From Trichloromonas sp034006665 (lineage in GTDB: Bacteria; Desulfobacterota; Desulfuromonadia; Desulfuromonadales; Trichloromonadaceae): a DNA stretch of 64,000 nucleotides. The notes below the pieces were generated by a model. The model saw nothing but the letters and a program-made list of their open reading frames with translations, made no database searches and was not told the origin of the DNA. This document shows positions 9,046 through 16,746 of this stretch, piece after piece (within the stretch, counting starts at the first letter, position 1; every line of letters begins with the position of its first letter). The stretch covers positions 1 to 64,000 of the forward strand of contig NZ_JAVESI010000010.1 of NCBI RefSeq assembly GCF_034006665.1, read 5' to 3'. A program made the position numbers and the translations under genes.

Positions 9046-10113
9046 ATGGCCAATAAAATCAAGGTGCTGATTGTCGACGACTCGGCCGTGGTGCGCCAGA
9101 CCCTGGCCGCTATCCTAAGTTCCGATCCCGAGATCGAGATCATGGCTACCGCCTCCGACCCCTTTGTCGCCGCCGAGCGCCTCAAAGAGGGCATCCCCGA
9201 CGTCATCACCCTTGACGTGGAGATGCCACGCATGGATGGCCTGACTTTCCTGCGCAAGATCATGACCCAGCATCCGATCCCCGTGGTCATGTGCTCCAGC
9301 CTTACCGGGAAGGGCTCGGAATCGGCCCTCAAGGCCCTGGAATACGGCGCCGTCGAGATCATCGAGAAACCGGCCCTGGGCACTAAACAGTTCTTGCAGG
9401 AAGCCCAGGTACGCATTTGCGACACGGTCAAGGCTGCCGCCAGCGTCAAGGTGCGCAAACTCCCCTTGGCTTCCTTGCGCGCCGAGCCCAAGCTGAGCGC
9501 CGACGCAGTGCTGGCCAAGCCGAGTGGCAAGGCGATGATCCGGACCACGGAAAAGGTGGTGGTGATCGGCGCCTCCACCGGCGGGACTGAAGCCCTGCGT
9601 ATTTTCCTCGAAGCGTTACCCGCTGACACCCCCGGCATCGTCATCGTTCAGCACATGCCCGAGGACTTCACCGCCGCCTTCGCCAGGCGTCTCGATAGTC
9701 TCTGCCGGGTGACGGTCAAGGAGGCCGCAGACGGCGATACGGTAGTGCGCGGCCGGGCGCTCATCGCCCCCGGCAACCGGCACACCCTGCTCAAGCGCAG
9801 CGGCGCCCGTTATTATGTGGAAGTCAAGGACGGCCCGCTGGTCTCCCGCCACCGGCCCTCGGTCGATGTCCTCTTTCGCAGCGCTGCCCGCTACGCCGGC
9901 AAGAACGCCGTCGCCGCCATCATGACCGGCATGGGGGATGACGGCGCCAAGGGGATGAAGGAAATGCGCGATGCCGGCGCCCGTACCATCGCTCAGGATG
10001 AAGCCAGTTGCGTCGTGTTCGGCATGCCTAAAGAGGCAATCAAGCTCGGCGGCGCCGAATTCGTCACGCCGTTGGAGAAGATCGCCGCCGAGATCCTGCG
10101 CCTCTCTTCCTGA
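9046..10113 (+). CDS. cheB: Chemotaxis methylesterase/deamidase CheB
   Basis: A 355-residue two-domain protein. The receiver domain (1-125) has D11/D12 and phosphoacceptor D57 in LDVEMPRMDG. A linker of about 40 residues leads to the methylesterase domain (165-355) with catalytic triad S177 (GASTGG), H203 (VQHMPEDF) and D299 (GMGDDG). It removes methyl groups from receptors when phosphorylated by CheA. TGGAGGA lies before the ATG. It is the last gene of the che operon. No clear terminator hairpin follows. Confidence 0.95.
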   Translation: MANKIKVLIVDDSAVVRQTLAAILSSDPEIEIMATASDPFVAAERLKEGIPDVITLDVEMPRMDGLTFLRKIMTQHPIPVVMCSSLTGKGSESALKALEYGAVEIIEKPALGTKQFLQEAQVRICDTVKAAASVKVRKLPLASLRAEPKLSADAVLAKPSGKAMIRTTEKVVVIGASTGGTEALRIFLEALPADTPGIVIVQHMPEDFTAAFARRLDSLCRVTVKEAADGDTVVRGRALIAPGNRHTLLKRSGARYYVEVKDGPLVSRHRPSVDVLFRSAARYAGKNAVAAIMTGMGDDGAKGMKEMRDAGARTIAQDEASCVVFGMPKEAIKLGGAEFVTPLEKIAAEILRLSS

Positions 10114-10144
10114 TTTCCTTTCCTCTCTCCTTTTTCTTTTCCCG

Positions 10145-10173
10145 TTGACCGTTTTTGTCGCCGCTTCTATCAT
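10145..10173 (+). promoter_or_regulatory. Candidate sigma-70 promoter of malic enzyme gene
   Basis: TTGACC and TATCAT are separated by exactly 17 bases. The predicted start is about 120 bases before the malic enzyme ATG. It fits the break between the che operon and the next gene. Confidence 0.5.
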
Positions 10174-10300
10174 GCGCGCACAGGTGTTCTGTTGCCTTCG
10201 GCTGGACAGCTGATACCTTTATGGAGATCCGTCCGTCTGCCGGCAAAAAACAGGTGGCGGGCAGGCGAACAGCGTTTGACGCAAAGGGAGAGGAGATCTC

Positions 10301-11641
10301 ATGGAAATCGAGAAAGGCGCGGGGAAACTGGCCAAGACGCTGCGGGTGATGATTCTCGACAAGCCGGGGTATCTCGGCAAGCTGACTTCTGTCATCGGTA
10401 TGCAAGGGAGCAGCATTGGCGATATCCGGCTGTTGCGCATGGGCTTGACCCACAATACCCGGGAAATGACCATCTACGTCGATAACGACGAGCAGATGGA
10501 AGAGATCCTCGACAATCTGGCCAAACTCGAAGGGATTATCGTCGAGGATGTCGTCGACCTGGTGCATCAGCTGCATGAAGGGGGAAAGATCACCATGAAG
10601 GGAACGCACCCCCTCAATACCATCAGCGACATCCGCAAAATCTACACCCCCGGCGTCGCAACCATCTGCCGTGATATCCAGAAACGTCCGGAGTTGGCCT
10701 ACAAATACACGGCGATCCCCAACCAGGTGGCGATTGTTACCAACGGCACAGCGATTCTCGGTCTCGGCGATATCGGCGCGGTGGCGGGGATGCCGGTCAT
10801 GGAAGGGAAGGCGGCGCTCTTCGACCGGTTTGTGGGGGTGAGCGGCATTCCCATCCTCATCGAGAGCAAAGATCCGGCGGTGATCATCGAGACGGTGAAA
10901 AACATCGCTCCGACCTTTGGCGCCATCAAGCTCGAAGACATCGCCGCCCCCGAATGTTTTGAGATCGAAGATGTGCTCGACCGCATTCTCGACATTCCGG
11001 TCATGCATGACGACCAGCACGGAACCGCCGTCGTGGTTCTCGCCGCGCTCCTCAACGCCACCAAGTTTTCCGGTTTGATGCTGGGTAAGTCCGCCATCGG
11101 CGTTATCGGTCTGGGCGCGGCAGGGATGGGGATTTCCAAACTGCTTCTTTCCTACGGGGTGAAGAAGGTCATCGGCACCGATCTGCAGGAGGCGGCCAAG
11201 GAACGCCTGGGGGCGGCCGGCGGCGAAGCCGGTACCCTGGCGGATGTCATGGCCGGCGCCAACATCGTCGTCGCCACCACCGGCTGCCCCGGCCTGATCA
11301 AGCCCGAGATGGTGAGAAAAGGGCAGGTCATTCTCGCCCTCTCCAATCCCAATCCGGAAATCACCCCCGAGGATGCCGTCGCCGCCGGCGCCGCTTTCGC
11401 CGCCGACGGCAAGAGCGTCAACAACGCCCTCGGTTTCCCCGGCATCTTCCGCGGCGCCCTCAATGTGCGCGCCCGGGTCATCAACAACAAGATGAAGATC
11501 GCCGCCGCCAAGGCCATCGCCGCCTGCGCCGAGGAAGGGGAACTTGTCCCCTCTATCCTCACCGACGAAGTCCACCAGAAAGTCGCCGAGGCAGTGGAGC
11601 GCGCGGCCTTGGAGTCGGGGGTGATCAAACCCTGGGAATAG
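10301..11641 (+). CDS. Malic enzyme with N-terminal ACT domain
   Basis: A 446-residue oxidative decarboxylase converting malate to pyruvate and CO2. Residues 12-90 form an ACT domain (LRVMILDKPGYLGKLTSVIG...), a small-molecule binding regulatory module. The catalytic part has the IYTPGVA motif with the catalytic Tyr, the metal-binding VMHDDQHGTAV segment and a Rossmann motif GLGAAGMGIS for NAD(P). The length fits the short bacterial type plus the ACT domain. GGGAGAGGAG precedes the ATG. It stands alone, convergent with hsp20. Cofactor preference (NAD or NADP) cannot be decided. Confidence 0.92.
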   Translation: MEIEKGAGKLAKTLRVMILDKPGYLGKLTSVIGMQGSSIGDIRLLRMGLTHNTREMTIYVDNDEQMEEILDNLAKLEGIIVEDVVDLVHQLHEGGKITMKGTHPLNTISDIRKIYTPGVATICRDIQKRPELAYKYTAIPNQVAIVTNGTAILGLGDIGAVAGMPVMEGKAALFDRFVGVSGIPILIESKDPAVIIETVKNIAPTFGAIKLEDIAAPECFEIEDVLDRILDIPVMHDDQHGTAVVVLAALLNATKFSGLMLGKSAIGVIGLGAAGMGISKLLLSYGVKKVIGTDLQEAAKERLGAAGGEAGTLADVMAGANIVVATTGCPGLIKPEMVRKGQVILALSNPNPEITPEDAVAAGAAFAADGKSVNNALGFPGIFRGALNVRARVINNKMKIAAAKAIAACAEEGELVPSILTDEVHQKVAEAVERAALESGVIKPWE

Positions 11642-11650
11642 GGGCGGTGA

Positions 11651-11722
11651 GGGGTGAGGAGGGTCGGCTGAAGGCTTTCGCTCCTCACCCCGTTCAGCCT
11701 TCAGTCTTTAGTCTTCAGCTTC
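11651..11722. repeat. Inverted repeat plus heptamer tandem repeat
   Basis: GGGGTGAGGAG (11651-11661) and CTCCTCACCCC (11681-11691) are perfect 11-bp inverse copies with a 19-base loop. No T-run follows, so this is not a standard terminator, though it lies between convergent genes. After it comes a 7-bp tandem array (CTTCAGT, CTTTAGT, CTTCAGC) that runs into the 3' end of hsp20 and encodes its last residues. Confidence 0.65.
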
Positions 11723-12189
11723 CCTTCCTCTTCCCCCCCTTCGATCGGGATCTTCCGTCCTGCCGTTTCCTTTGTGCCGACCGGCATGCTGATTTCGAGG
11801 ATGCCGTTTTTGCAGACCGCCTGGATCTTTTCGGCATCCGCCCCCTCGGGGAGCATCAGCCGCCGGCGGAAGGCGCCGAAGTGCGTTTCCCGCACCAGAT
11901 AGTCATGATCTTTGGTCTCCCGGTCGGCGGTGCGTTCGCCGCTGATGGTCAGCATGTTGCCGTCGACGCTCACGTCGAGCTTCTCCCGCTTGACTCCCGG
12001 CACCTCAACGTCGACATGAAAAATGTGGTCCTTCATGTACGTGTTGATGGCCGGAGTGCCTATCCCCAGCCCCTCTCCGGGTTCGCGGGTCAGCCCGAAG
12101 GTGCGGCGGAACATGTCGTCCATTTCCCGGTGCAGCTGGCTCAGTTCCTTGCTCAGATCCCGAAAAGGATCCCAACGGCTCGGTAGCAT
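11701..12189 (-). CDS. Small heat shock protein, Hsp20/alpha-crystallin family
   Basis: A 162-residue ATP-independent holdase. The N-terminal amphipathic part contains FRDLSKELSQLHREMDDMF. The alpha-crystallin domain spans about residues 45-140, with the closing motif NGILEISMP (GxL type). The C-terminal tail ends in KLKTKD, which is encoded partly by a heptamer repeat, so the tail may have been altered by repeat growth. GAAAGGAGG lies upstream of the ATG on the reverse strand. It is monocistronic, convergent with the malic enzyme. Confidence 0.93.
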   Translation of the reverse strand: MLPSRWDPFRDLSKELSQLHREMDDMFRRTFGLTREPGEGLGIGTPAINTYMKDHIFHVDVEVPGVKREKLDVSVDGNMLTISGERTADRETKDHDYLVRETHFGAFRRRLMLPEGADAEKIQAVCKNGILEISMPVGTKETAGRKIPIEGGEEEGKLKTKD

Positions 12190-12317
12190 GGCGTGCCTCC
12201 TTTCTCCTGCGTTGATCGTTCCTTATACCTTTACGCTCTTCCGACCGCCTGTCAACCACTGCTCTTGCGGAAATCTTTTTCCGGTATCTCCGAGTTTGGC
12301 GATGGGGAATTAAATTC

Positions 12318-12346
12318 TTGACACAAATGATAGAGTTAGATAAAAG
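12318..12346 (+). promoter_or_regulatory. Candidate promoter of Rrf2 regulator-cysK
   Basis: A perfect TTGACA at 12318-12323 is followed 17 bases later by a weak -10 (TAAAAG; alternatives GATAAA or TAGATA). It lies about 33 bases before the regulator ATG in an AT-rich stretch, so autoregulation at this site is plausible. Confidence 0.45.
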
Positions 12347-12378
12347 TTCTAGTAACAATTATTTGGAGGGAAAGTCTG

Positions 12379-12855
12379 ATGAAGTTTTCGACTAAAAGTC
12401 GTTACGGGCTGCGCGCCCTTTTCGACATGGCTTATCATTCCGGGAACTTGCCGACACAGATCAAGGATATCTCGCGGCGGCAGGATATCTCCCCCCGCTA
12501 TCTGGAACAGATTTTTCAGGATTTGAAGAAGGCCGGACTGATCAAGAGCCGGCGTGGGCCGCAGGGGGGCTACATGCTGGCCCGCAAGCCCGAGGAGATC
12601 ACCGTCCGGCAGATCCTCCTCGCCGCCGAAGGGGATTTGACCCTGGTGCTCTGTGCCAAGGACGATTGCGACGCGGGCAGGGGCAAGGGCAAGTGCGAGT
12701 TCGACAGTCGCTGCGTCACCCAGCAGGTCTGGGCCGAAGCGACCCGGAAGCTGTCCGCCTATTTCGATTCGGTGACCCTCAAGGATCTTTGCGATCAGGG
12801 CAAGGCCATGGGCCTGGAGAAAGAACTCGATCACCGCTTCATGTACTACATCTGA
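12379..12855 (+). CDS. Rrf2/IscR-family transcriptional regulator
   Basis: A 158-residue winged-helix regulator. It begins with the family signature FSTKSRYGLRALFDMA, has the recognition region ISPRYLEQIFQDLKKAGLI and wing SRRGPQGGY, and a Cys-rich segment with C92, C97, C106 and C112, spaced much like the Fe-S ligands of IscR. It may bind an iron-sulfur cluster; this is inferred from spacing. The next gene, 19 bases on, is cysK, so control of cysteine supply in the manner of CymR/IscR is likely. TTGGAGGGA precedes the start. Confidence 0.88.
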   Translation: MKFSTKSRYGLRALFDMAYHSGNLPTQIKDISRRQDISPRYLEQIFQDLKKAGLIKSRRGPQGGYMLARKPEEITVRQILLAAEGDLTLVLCAKDDCDAGRGKGKCEFDSRCVTQQVWAEATRKLSAYFDSVTLKDLCDQGKAMGLEKELDHRFMYYI

Positions 12856-12874
12856 CCGCGCCAAGGAGGATTCC

Positions 12875-13795
12875 ATGCCGGTAACCACAAGCACCAGCCC
12901 CCTGGGGCAGATCGGCCGGACCCCCCTGGTCCAAATCACCCGCCTCGGCGACGGAAGCGGGGCCGCCGTCTGGGGCAAACTCGAATCGATGAACCCCGGC
13001 GGCAGCGTCAAGGATCGTATCGCCTTGGCCATGATCGAAGCGGCCGAACAGGAAGGGCTGCTCAAGCCCGGCGCGACCGTGGTCGAGCCGACCAGCGGCA
13101 ACACCGGCATCGGTCTTTCCCTGGTCTGCGCCATCAAGGGTTATAAGCTGATTCTCACCATGCCCGACACCATGAGCCAGGAGCGGCGGCGGCTGCTCGG
13201 GGCCTACGGCGCCGAACTCGTTCTAACCCCCGGTGCCCAAGGGATGCGCGGCGCCATCGACACCGCCGAGGAACTTGCCCGGGCGAAAAAGGCCTATATG
13301 CCCCAGCAGTTCAAAAATCCCGCCAATCCCCGGATCCACGAAGAGACCACCGGACCGGAGATCCTTGCCGCTCTCGATGGCGCGGTTGACGCTTTTGTCG
13401 CCGGGGTCGGCACCGGCGGCACCATCACCGGGGTCGGGCGGGCGCTCAAGGCGAGCAATCCGCAGGTCCACATCGCGGCGGTGGAGCCGGCTGATTCGGC
13501 GGTCCTCTCCGGCGGCGACCCGGGTTTGCACAAGATTCAGGGGATCGGCGCCGGTTTCGTGCCCGATGTCCTCGATACGGCCATCTACCAAGAAGTCATC
13601 CGCGTCGGCAACGACGACGCCATCGCCACCGCCCGCAAGCTGGCCCGGGTCGAAGGGCTCTTTGTCGGCATTTCCGCCGGCGCTAATGTCTTCGCCGCCT
13701 TGCAGGTGGCCCGTAAACTCAAGCCTGGGCAGAATGTCGTGACTATCCTCTGCGATACCGGCGAACGCTATCTTTCAACGGGGATTTACGACTGA
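12875..13795 (+). CDS. cysK: Cysteine synthase A (O-acetylserine sulfhydrylase)
   Basis: A 306-residue PLP enzyme making cysteine from O-acetylserine and sulfide. The PLP lysine is K46 in NPGGSVKDR; the substrate loop TSGNTG (about 73-78) and the phosphate-binding GTGGT (about 176-180) are intact. Length is typical. It is cotranscribed with the Rrf2 regulator just upstream and followed by larE, another sulfur-handling gene. AAGGAGG lies before the ATG. Confidence 0.95.
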   Translation: MPVTTSTSPLGQIGRTPLVQITRLGDGSGAAVWGKLESMNPGGSVKDRIALAMIEAAEQEGLLKPGATVVEPTSGNTGIGLSLVCAIKGYKLILTMPDTMSQERRRLLGAYGAELVLTPGAQGMRGAIDTAEELARAKKAYMPQQFKNPANPRIHEETTGPEILAALDGAVDAFVAGVGTGGTITGVGRALKASNPQVHIAAVEPADSAVLSGGDPGLHKIQGIGAGFVPDVLDTAIYQEVIRVGNDDAIATARKLARVEGLFVGISAGANVFAALQVARKLKPGQNVVTILCDTGERYLSTGIYD

Positions 13796-13885
13796 GGCGT
13801 GAGGCGTGAGGCGTGAGGTGTTAAACCTCCAAGAAGACAGCTCTTTTGGTTTTTTCTCCTCACTCTCGACCCCTCACACCTCACG
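13794..13885. repeat. GAGGCGT heptamer array with inverse partner
   Basis: Three GAGGCGT units and one GAGGTGT unit begin within the cysK stop codon. An inverse stretch (CCTCACACCTCACG and neighbours, 13856-13885) lies just before larE. The arms share a 10-bp perfect inverse match (CGTGAGGTGT / ACACCTCACG). Same family as the repeats at 7603 and 11651. Confidence 0.7.
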
Positions 13886-13910
13886 GATTCAGGTTGAATT
13901 AAGGGATCGC

Positions 13911-14723
13911 ATGGCGGCTCTGGATGATAAGTATCTGCGTTTGCAGAAGATCCTGCGCGGCCTGGGGTCGGTGCTGATCGCCTTTTCCGGCGGCGTCGAC
14001 TCGACCCTGCTGCTGCGGGTGGCGGCGGCGGTGCTCGGCGCCGACCAGGTGCTGGCCCTGACCGCGACCTCGCCGACGTTCCCCCGCTACGAGCTTGAGG
14101 AAAGCCGTGCGTTGGCTGCTTCTTTCGGGGTCAGGCAACTGGTGGTCGAAAGCGATGAGCTGCGTAGCCCCGGCTTTGCCGAAAACGATCGCAGCCGTTG
14201 CTATCATTGCAAGAAAGAGCTCTTTTCTCTGTGCCGCGCCAAGGCCCAGGAACTCGGTTTCGTCGAGATTCTTGACGGCTCGAATGTGGATGATCTCGGC
14301 GATTTTCGCCCCGGCCGCCAGGCCGCCGACGAACTGCGGGTACGCTCCCCCCTGCTTGAAGCGGATCTCGGCAAGGAAGAAATCCGCGAACTCAGCCGCC
14401 GCTTCGGTCTGCCTACCGCCGACAAACAGCCCTTCGCCTGCCTTGCTTCCCGCTTTCCCTACGGCACGAAGATTACCGCCGAGCGGTTGGCCCAGGTGGA
14501 GCGTTGTGAAGATTTTCTGCGGCACCGGGATTTTCGCAACTACCGGGTACGCTATCACGGCGATACGGCGCGCATCGAGGTCGCGCCGGAGGAGATTCCG
14601 CGCTTTCTTGACGCCACCCTGCGCGAAGAGGTGGTAGCGGCATTCAAAGCCGCCGGCTTCACCTATGTCGCCCTCGATTTGCAGGGGTATCGCAGCGGCA
14701 GCATGAACGAGGTCGCCGCCTGA
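13911..14723 (+). CDS. larE: LarE-type sulfur transferase (nickel-pincer cofactor), probably Fe-S form
   Basis: A 270-residue PP-loop ATPase. The loop is FSGGVDSTLL (25-34). C177 in FACLASRFPYG matches the Cys that donates sulfur in Lactobacillus LarE. In addition there is a C97-x2-C100 pair (RCYHCKK). Known LarE proteins with this three-Cys set carry a [4Fe-4S] cluster and need not sacrifice their own Cys. LarE adds sulfur to pyridinium bis-carboxylate in making the nickel cofactor of lactate racemase. larB and larC are not in the window. ATG 13911 was chosen because an upstream extension would be encoded by the heptamer repeat. Confidence 0.88.
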   Translation: MAALDDKYLRLQKILRGLGSVLIAFSGGVDSTLLLRVAAAVLGADQVLALTATSPTFPRYELEESRALAASFGVRQLVVESDELRSPGFAENDRSRCYHCKKELFSLCRAKAQELGFVEILDGSNVDDLGDFRPGRQAADELRVRSPLLEADLGKEEIRELSRRFGLPTADKQPFACLASRFPYGTKITAERLAQVERCEDFLRHRDFRNYRVRYHGDTARIEVAPEEIPRFLDATLREEVVAAFKAAGFTYVALDLQGYRSGSMNEVAA

Positions 14724-14727
14724 ACGG

Positions 14728-14957
14728 CTGATGAAAAACGCCCATTTGCGGCGTTGCCCTCGTCCTCGTCGCTGCGACGTATCATTGAGGTGTCCCCCCC
14801 CCCCACACCTTAAACAGCTTTTTGGAGAACGGCTAAGCAAAAAGCGCCAAATGCAAGGCGCGCCATGGTTGAGCAATGAGGCGTACTTAGGTACGTCGAA
14901 GCCGCGAGGCCATGGCGGCAATGCAGCAGTTGGCGAGTTTTTGCGACGCCGTCAGGG
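14728..14957. repeat. Interspersed intergenic repeat (REP-like), copy 1
   Basis: Positions 14828-14955 are the inverse complement of 30079-30202: shared blocks include GGCGTCGCAAAAA, CAACTGCTGC, TTCGACGTAC, TAAGTACGCCTCATTGCTC and GCGCCTTGCATTTGGCGC. A shorter, degraded piece in the other orientation lies at about 14730-14790. There is no ORF of note. It fills the gap between larE and the membrane protein. Confidence 0.75.
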
Positions 14958-14966
14958 AGGGAACCG

Positions 14967-15392
14967 ATGCAACGCACCAACGCCTTGATCGCCGTCTGTT
15001 TCTGCGCCGGGCTGCTCGCCGCCCTGGTCAACAGCGTCGCCGCCTGGCTCGGCGGCCTCTGGGGGGTGACCGCCCTCTTCGGCGTCGACATGGCCCCCGA
15101 ATTCACCCGCGCCTGGCTTTATCCCCGTCTGGTCTGGGGCGGCCTCTGGGGGCTTCCCTATTTCTTCACCATCCGCTACCTGCATCTGCGTCGGTGCTGG
15201 GCACGTAAGGGCCTGTGGCTGAGCCTTCTGCCCACCCTCGCCCAGCTCCTTTTCTTCTTCCCTCGCTTCACCGAAGCCGGCTGGTTCGGTCTCGGCCTCG
15301 GCGCCGCCACTCCGCTCTTCGTTATCCTCTACAATCTCGTTTGGGGATTCTTCCTCGGCGTCTTCGCCCGGCTGCTTTGGGGGCGGGGATGA
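14967..15392 (+). CDS. Small integral membrane protein, unknown function
   Basis: A 141-residue hydrophobic protein with three or four predicted membrane helices (about 6-28, 50-70, 82-98, 105-138) and Arg-rich loops (RYLHLRRCWARK) that would face the cytoplasm. I do not recognise a family. GGGAGGGA precedes the ATG. Its stop overlaps the start of the nuclease gene by four bases, so the two are probably translated together. It lies just after a REP-like repeat. Confidence 0.72.
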   Translation: MQRTNALIAVCFCAGLLAALVNSVAAWLGGLWGVTALFGVDMAPEFTRAWLYPRLVWGGLWGLPYFFTIRYLHLRRCWARKGLWLSLLPTLAQLLFFFPRFTEAGWFGLGLGAATPLFVILYNLVWGFFLGVFARLLWGRG

Positions 15393-15904
15393 GAGGCGCT
15401 CTTTTGTCGCGCCACTTTTGGGGGCTGTTTTTCCCCCTGCTCTTCCTGCTTCTGCTCGGTTGCGCCGATGCCGGGCAGGGGGAAGCCGTCGGTCGTGTCA
15501 GCTGGGTTCACGACGGCGACACCCTCAAGGTCGACGGCATCGGCACCGTGCGCTTGATCGGCGTCGACGTGCCGGAGACGGCCTCATCCTACCGTGACCA
15601 ATATCTGCGCCGGCAAGGCGTCGCCAGTTCGATTCAGCGGCAAACGGCGAAAAAGGCTCTGCATTTCGTCATCGGCGAAGCCAAGGGAAAGCAGGTCAGC
15701 CTGTGTTTCGACGGCGAGCGCAAGGATCGTCACGGCCGCACCCTCGCCTATGTCATCCTCCCCGACGGCCGCAACCTCAACCGCCTGCTCCTCGAAGAGG
15801 GGCTGGCCGCCGTGTACCGGCGCTTCGATTTTCAGCTAAAGAAAGAGTTTCTGACGGCCGAAAAAGAGGCACGGGGCGCAGGCCGGGGGATGTGGAAAAA
15901 ATAG
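15389..15904 (+). CDS. Thermonuclease (SNase-like) lipoprotein
   Basis: A 171-residue protein with an N-terminal lipoprotein signal ending in the lipobox LLGC (C about residue 25), so it should be anchored in a membrane outside the cytoplasm. The rest is a staphylococcal nuclease domain: HDGDTLKV, VRLIGVDVPE (catalytic Arg and Asp), KDRHGRTLAYV with the second Arg, and LLEEGLAAVYRR. It would cleave extracellular or periplasmic DNA/RNA. The ATG overlaps the upstream stop. A longer in-frame start upstream would place the signal peptide internally and is rejected. Confidence 0.88.
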   Translation: MRGALLSRHFWGLFFPLLFLLLLGCADAGQGEAVGRVSWVHDGDTLKVDGIGTVRLIGVDVPETASSYRDQYLRRQGVASSIQRQTAKKALHFVIGEAKGKQVSLCFDGERKDRHGRTLAYVILPDGRNLNRLLLEEGLAAVYRRFDFQLKKEFLTAEKEARGAGRGMWKK

Positions 15905-15981
15905 TCGTTTACTCCCCAAAATCCCTCCCGTTCGCTTGTCCGCTTCCGCTTTTCCCCCTCCTGAACGTTGCGAAAAAAACC

Positions 15982-16009
15982 TAAAGTTTTTCCTTGCCGC
16001 CGCCGATAA
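15982..16009 (+). promoter_or_regulatory. Sigma-28 (FliA) promoter of flgM operon
   Basis: TAAAGTTT, 12 bases, GCCGATAA matches both FliA boxes exactly apart from a spacer one base longer than in E. coli. The same 12-base spacer occurs at the other sigma-28 sites in this window. It lies 86 bases before flgM. Confidence 0.88.
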
Positions 16010-16095
16010 GACGGGCAAGAAGAGAACCCTGCGGGTCTTCGCCTGTACCCGATCGCACCCCAAACAGGCTTCCGTGAATGAAAAAGGTGACCGTC

Positions 16096-16386
16096 ATGAC
16101 AGAGAAAATCAACTTCGGCAAGGGTATCGGCCCGATCGGCGCACCGAGCGTGCCGCGCAAGGTCGACACGGCTAAATCCGAGGCCGGCAAGGGCGCGACG
16201 GATCGGGTCGCTTTTTCGTCGGTGTTGCAGGAAGTCGGTAAGGCCAAGGAGGCCGGCGCCATGCAGAGCCCGGAACGTGCCCAGAAAATCGCGGCTCTCA
16301 AGAGCCAGATCGCCAACGGTTCTTATCGGCCCGACCTGGATAAGGTCGCCGAAAGCCTGCTCAAGTTCATCGGCAGGGAGGGCTGA
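16096..16386 (+). CDS. flgM: Anti-sigma-28 factor FlgM
   Basis: A 96-residue FlgM. The C-terminal half (AQKIAALKSQIANGSYRPDL...VAESLLKF, split here) is the sigma-28 binding region with the conserved NGSY/PD turn; the N-terminal half is polar and probably disordered. FlgM holds FliA inactive until exported through the completed hook-basal body. ATG 16096 was preferred to an in-frame ATG six codons upstream because AAGGTGA is spaced correctly for it. It heads flgM-flgN-flgK-flgL-csrA-fliW behind a sigma-28 promoter, so it is part of its own target regulon. Confidence 0.9.
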   Translation: MTEKINFGKGIGPIGAPSVPRKVDTAKSEAGKGATDRVAFSSVLQEVGKAKEAGAMQSPERAQKIAALKSQIANGSYRPDLDKVAESLLKFIGREG

Positions 16387-16388
16387 TC

Positions 16389-16745
16389 ATGGCCGCCGAC
16401 GGTGTGCGGGCCGACCTGGAACGGCTGCACGAACTGCTGCTGCGGGAGCGGGAATGCGCCAAGAGCCTCGCCGTCGACGAGCTGATGGCCGTCACCGAGG
16501 AGAAGGACGCCCTGCTGCAACGGCTGCGCCCGGTCACCGACGCGAGCCCCGAGGTTCGCGCCTTGGCCGAGATCATCCAGAAAGAGAACCGGCGCAACGC
16601 CTATCTTTTCTGGGCGACTCTCAAGTTCATCCGAGAAAGTGTGGGCTTCTTCAACCGGCAGGTGGCGCAACCCGCCTCTTACGGTTCCGCCGGCGGCCTG
16701 GTGCAACGCACCGGTAGCGGCATGTTTCTGACCGGGAAGGTGTAG
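16389..16745 (+). CDS. flgN: FlgN-type flagellar export chaperone
   Basis: A 118-residue, mostly helical protein (long heptad-rich helix about 5-75, second helix about 80-110) resembling FlgN, which keeps the hook-filament junction proteins FlgK and FlgL soluble and delivers them for export. Sequence conservation is low in this family, and the call rests largely on its position directly before flgK and flgL. It is two bases after flgM and one base before flgK. Confidence 0.82.
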   Translation: MAADGVRADLERLHELLLRERECAKSLAVDELMAVTEEKDALLQRLRPVTDASPEVRALAEIIQKENRRNAYLFWATLKFIRESVGFFNRQVAQPASYGSAGGLVQRTGSGMFLTGKV

Positions 16746-16746
16746 C

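Noticed and set aside
10238..10290. GGCAAAAAACAGG...GACGCAAAGGG resembling parts of a c-di-GMP (GEMM) riboswitch
   Set aside because: Only two short boxes match; the paired stems and the CCGGCCU-like end are missing, and the gene is a malic enzyme. Chance likeness.
11651..11691. Perfect 11-bp inverted repeat as a terminator of the malic enzyme gene
   Set aside because: No T run follows on either strand, and the arms belong to the heptamer repeat family.
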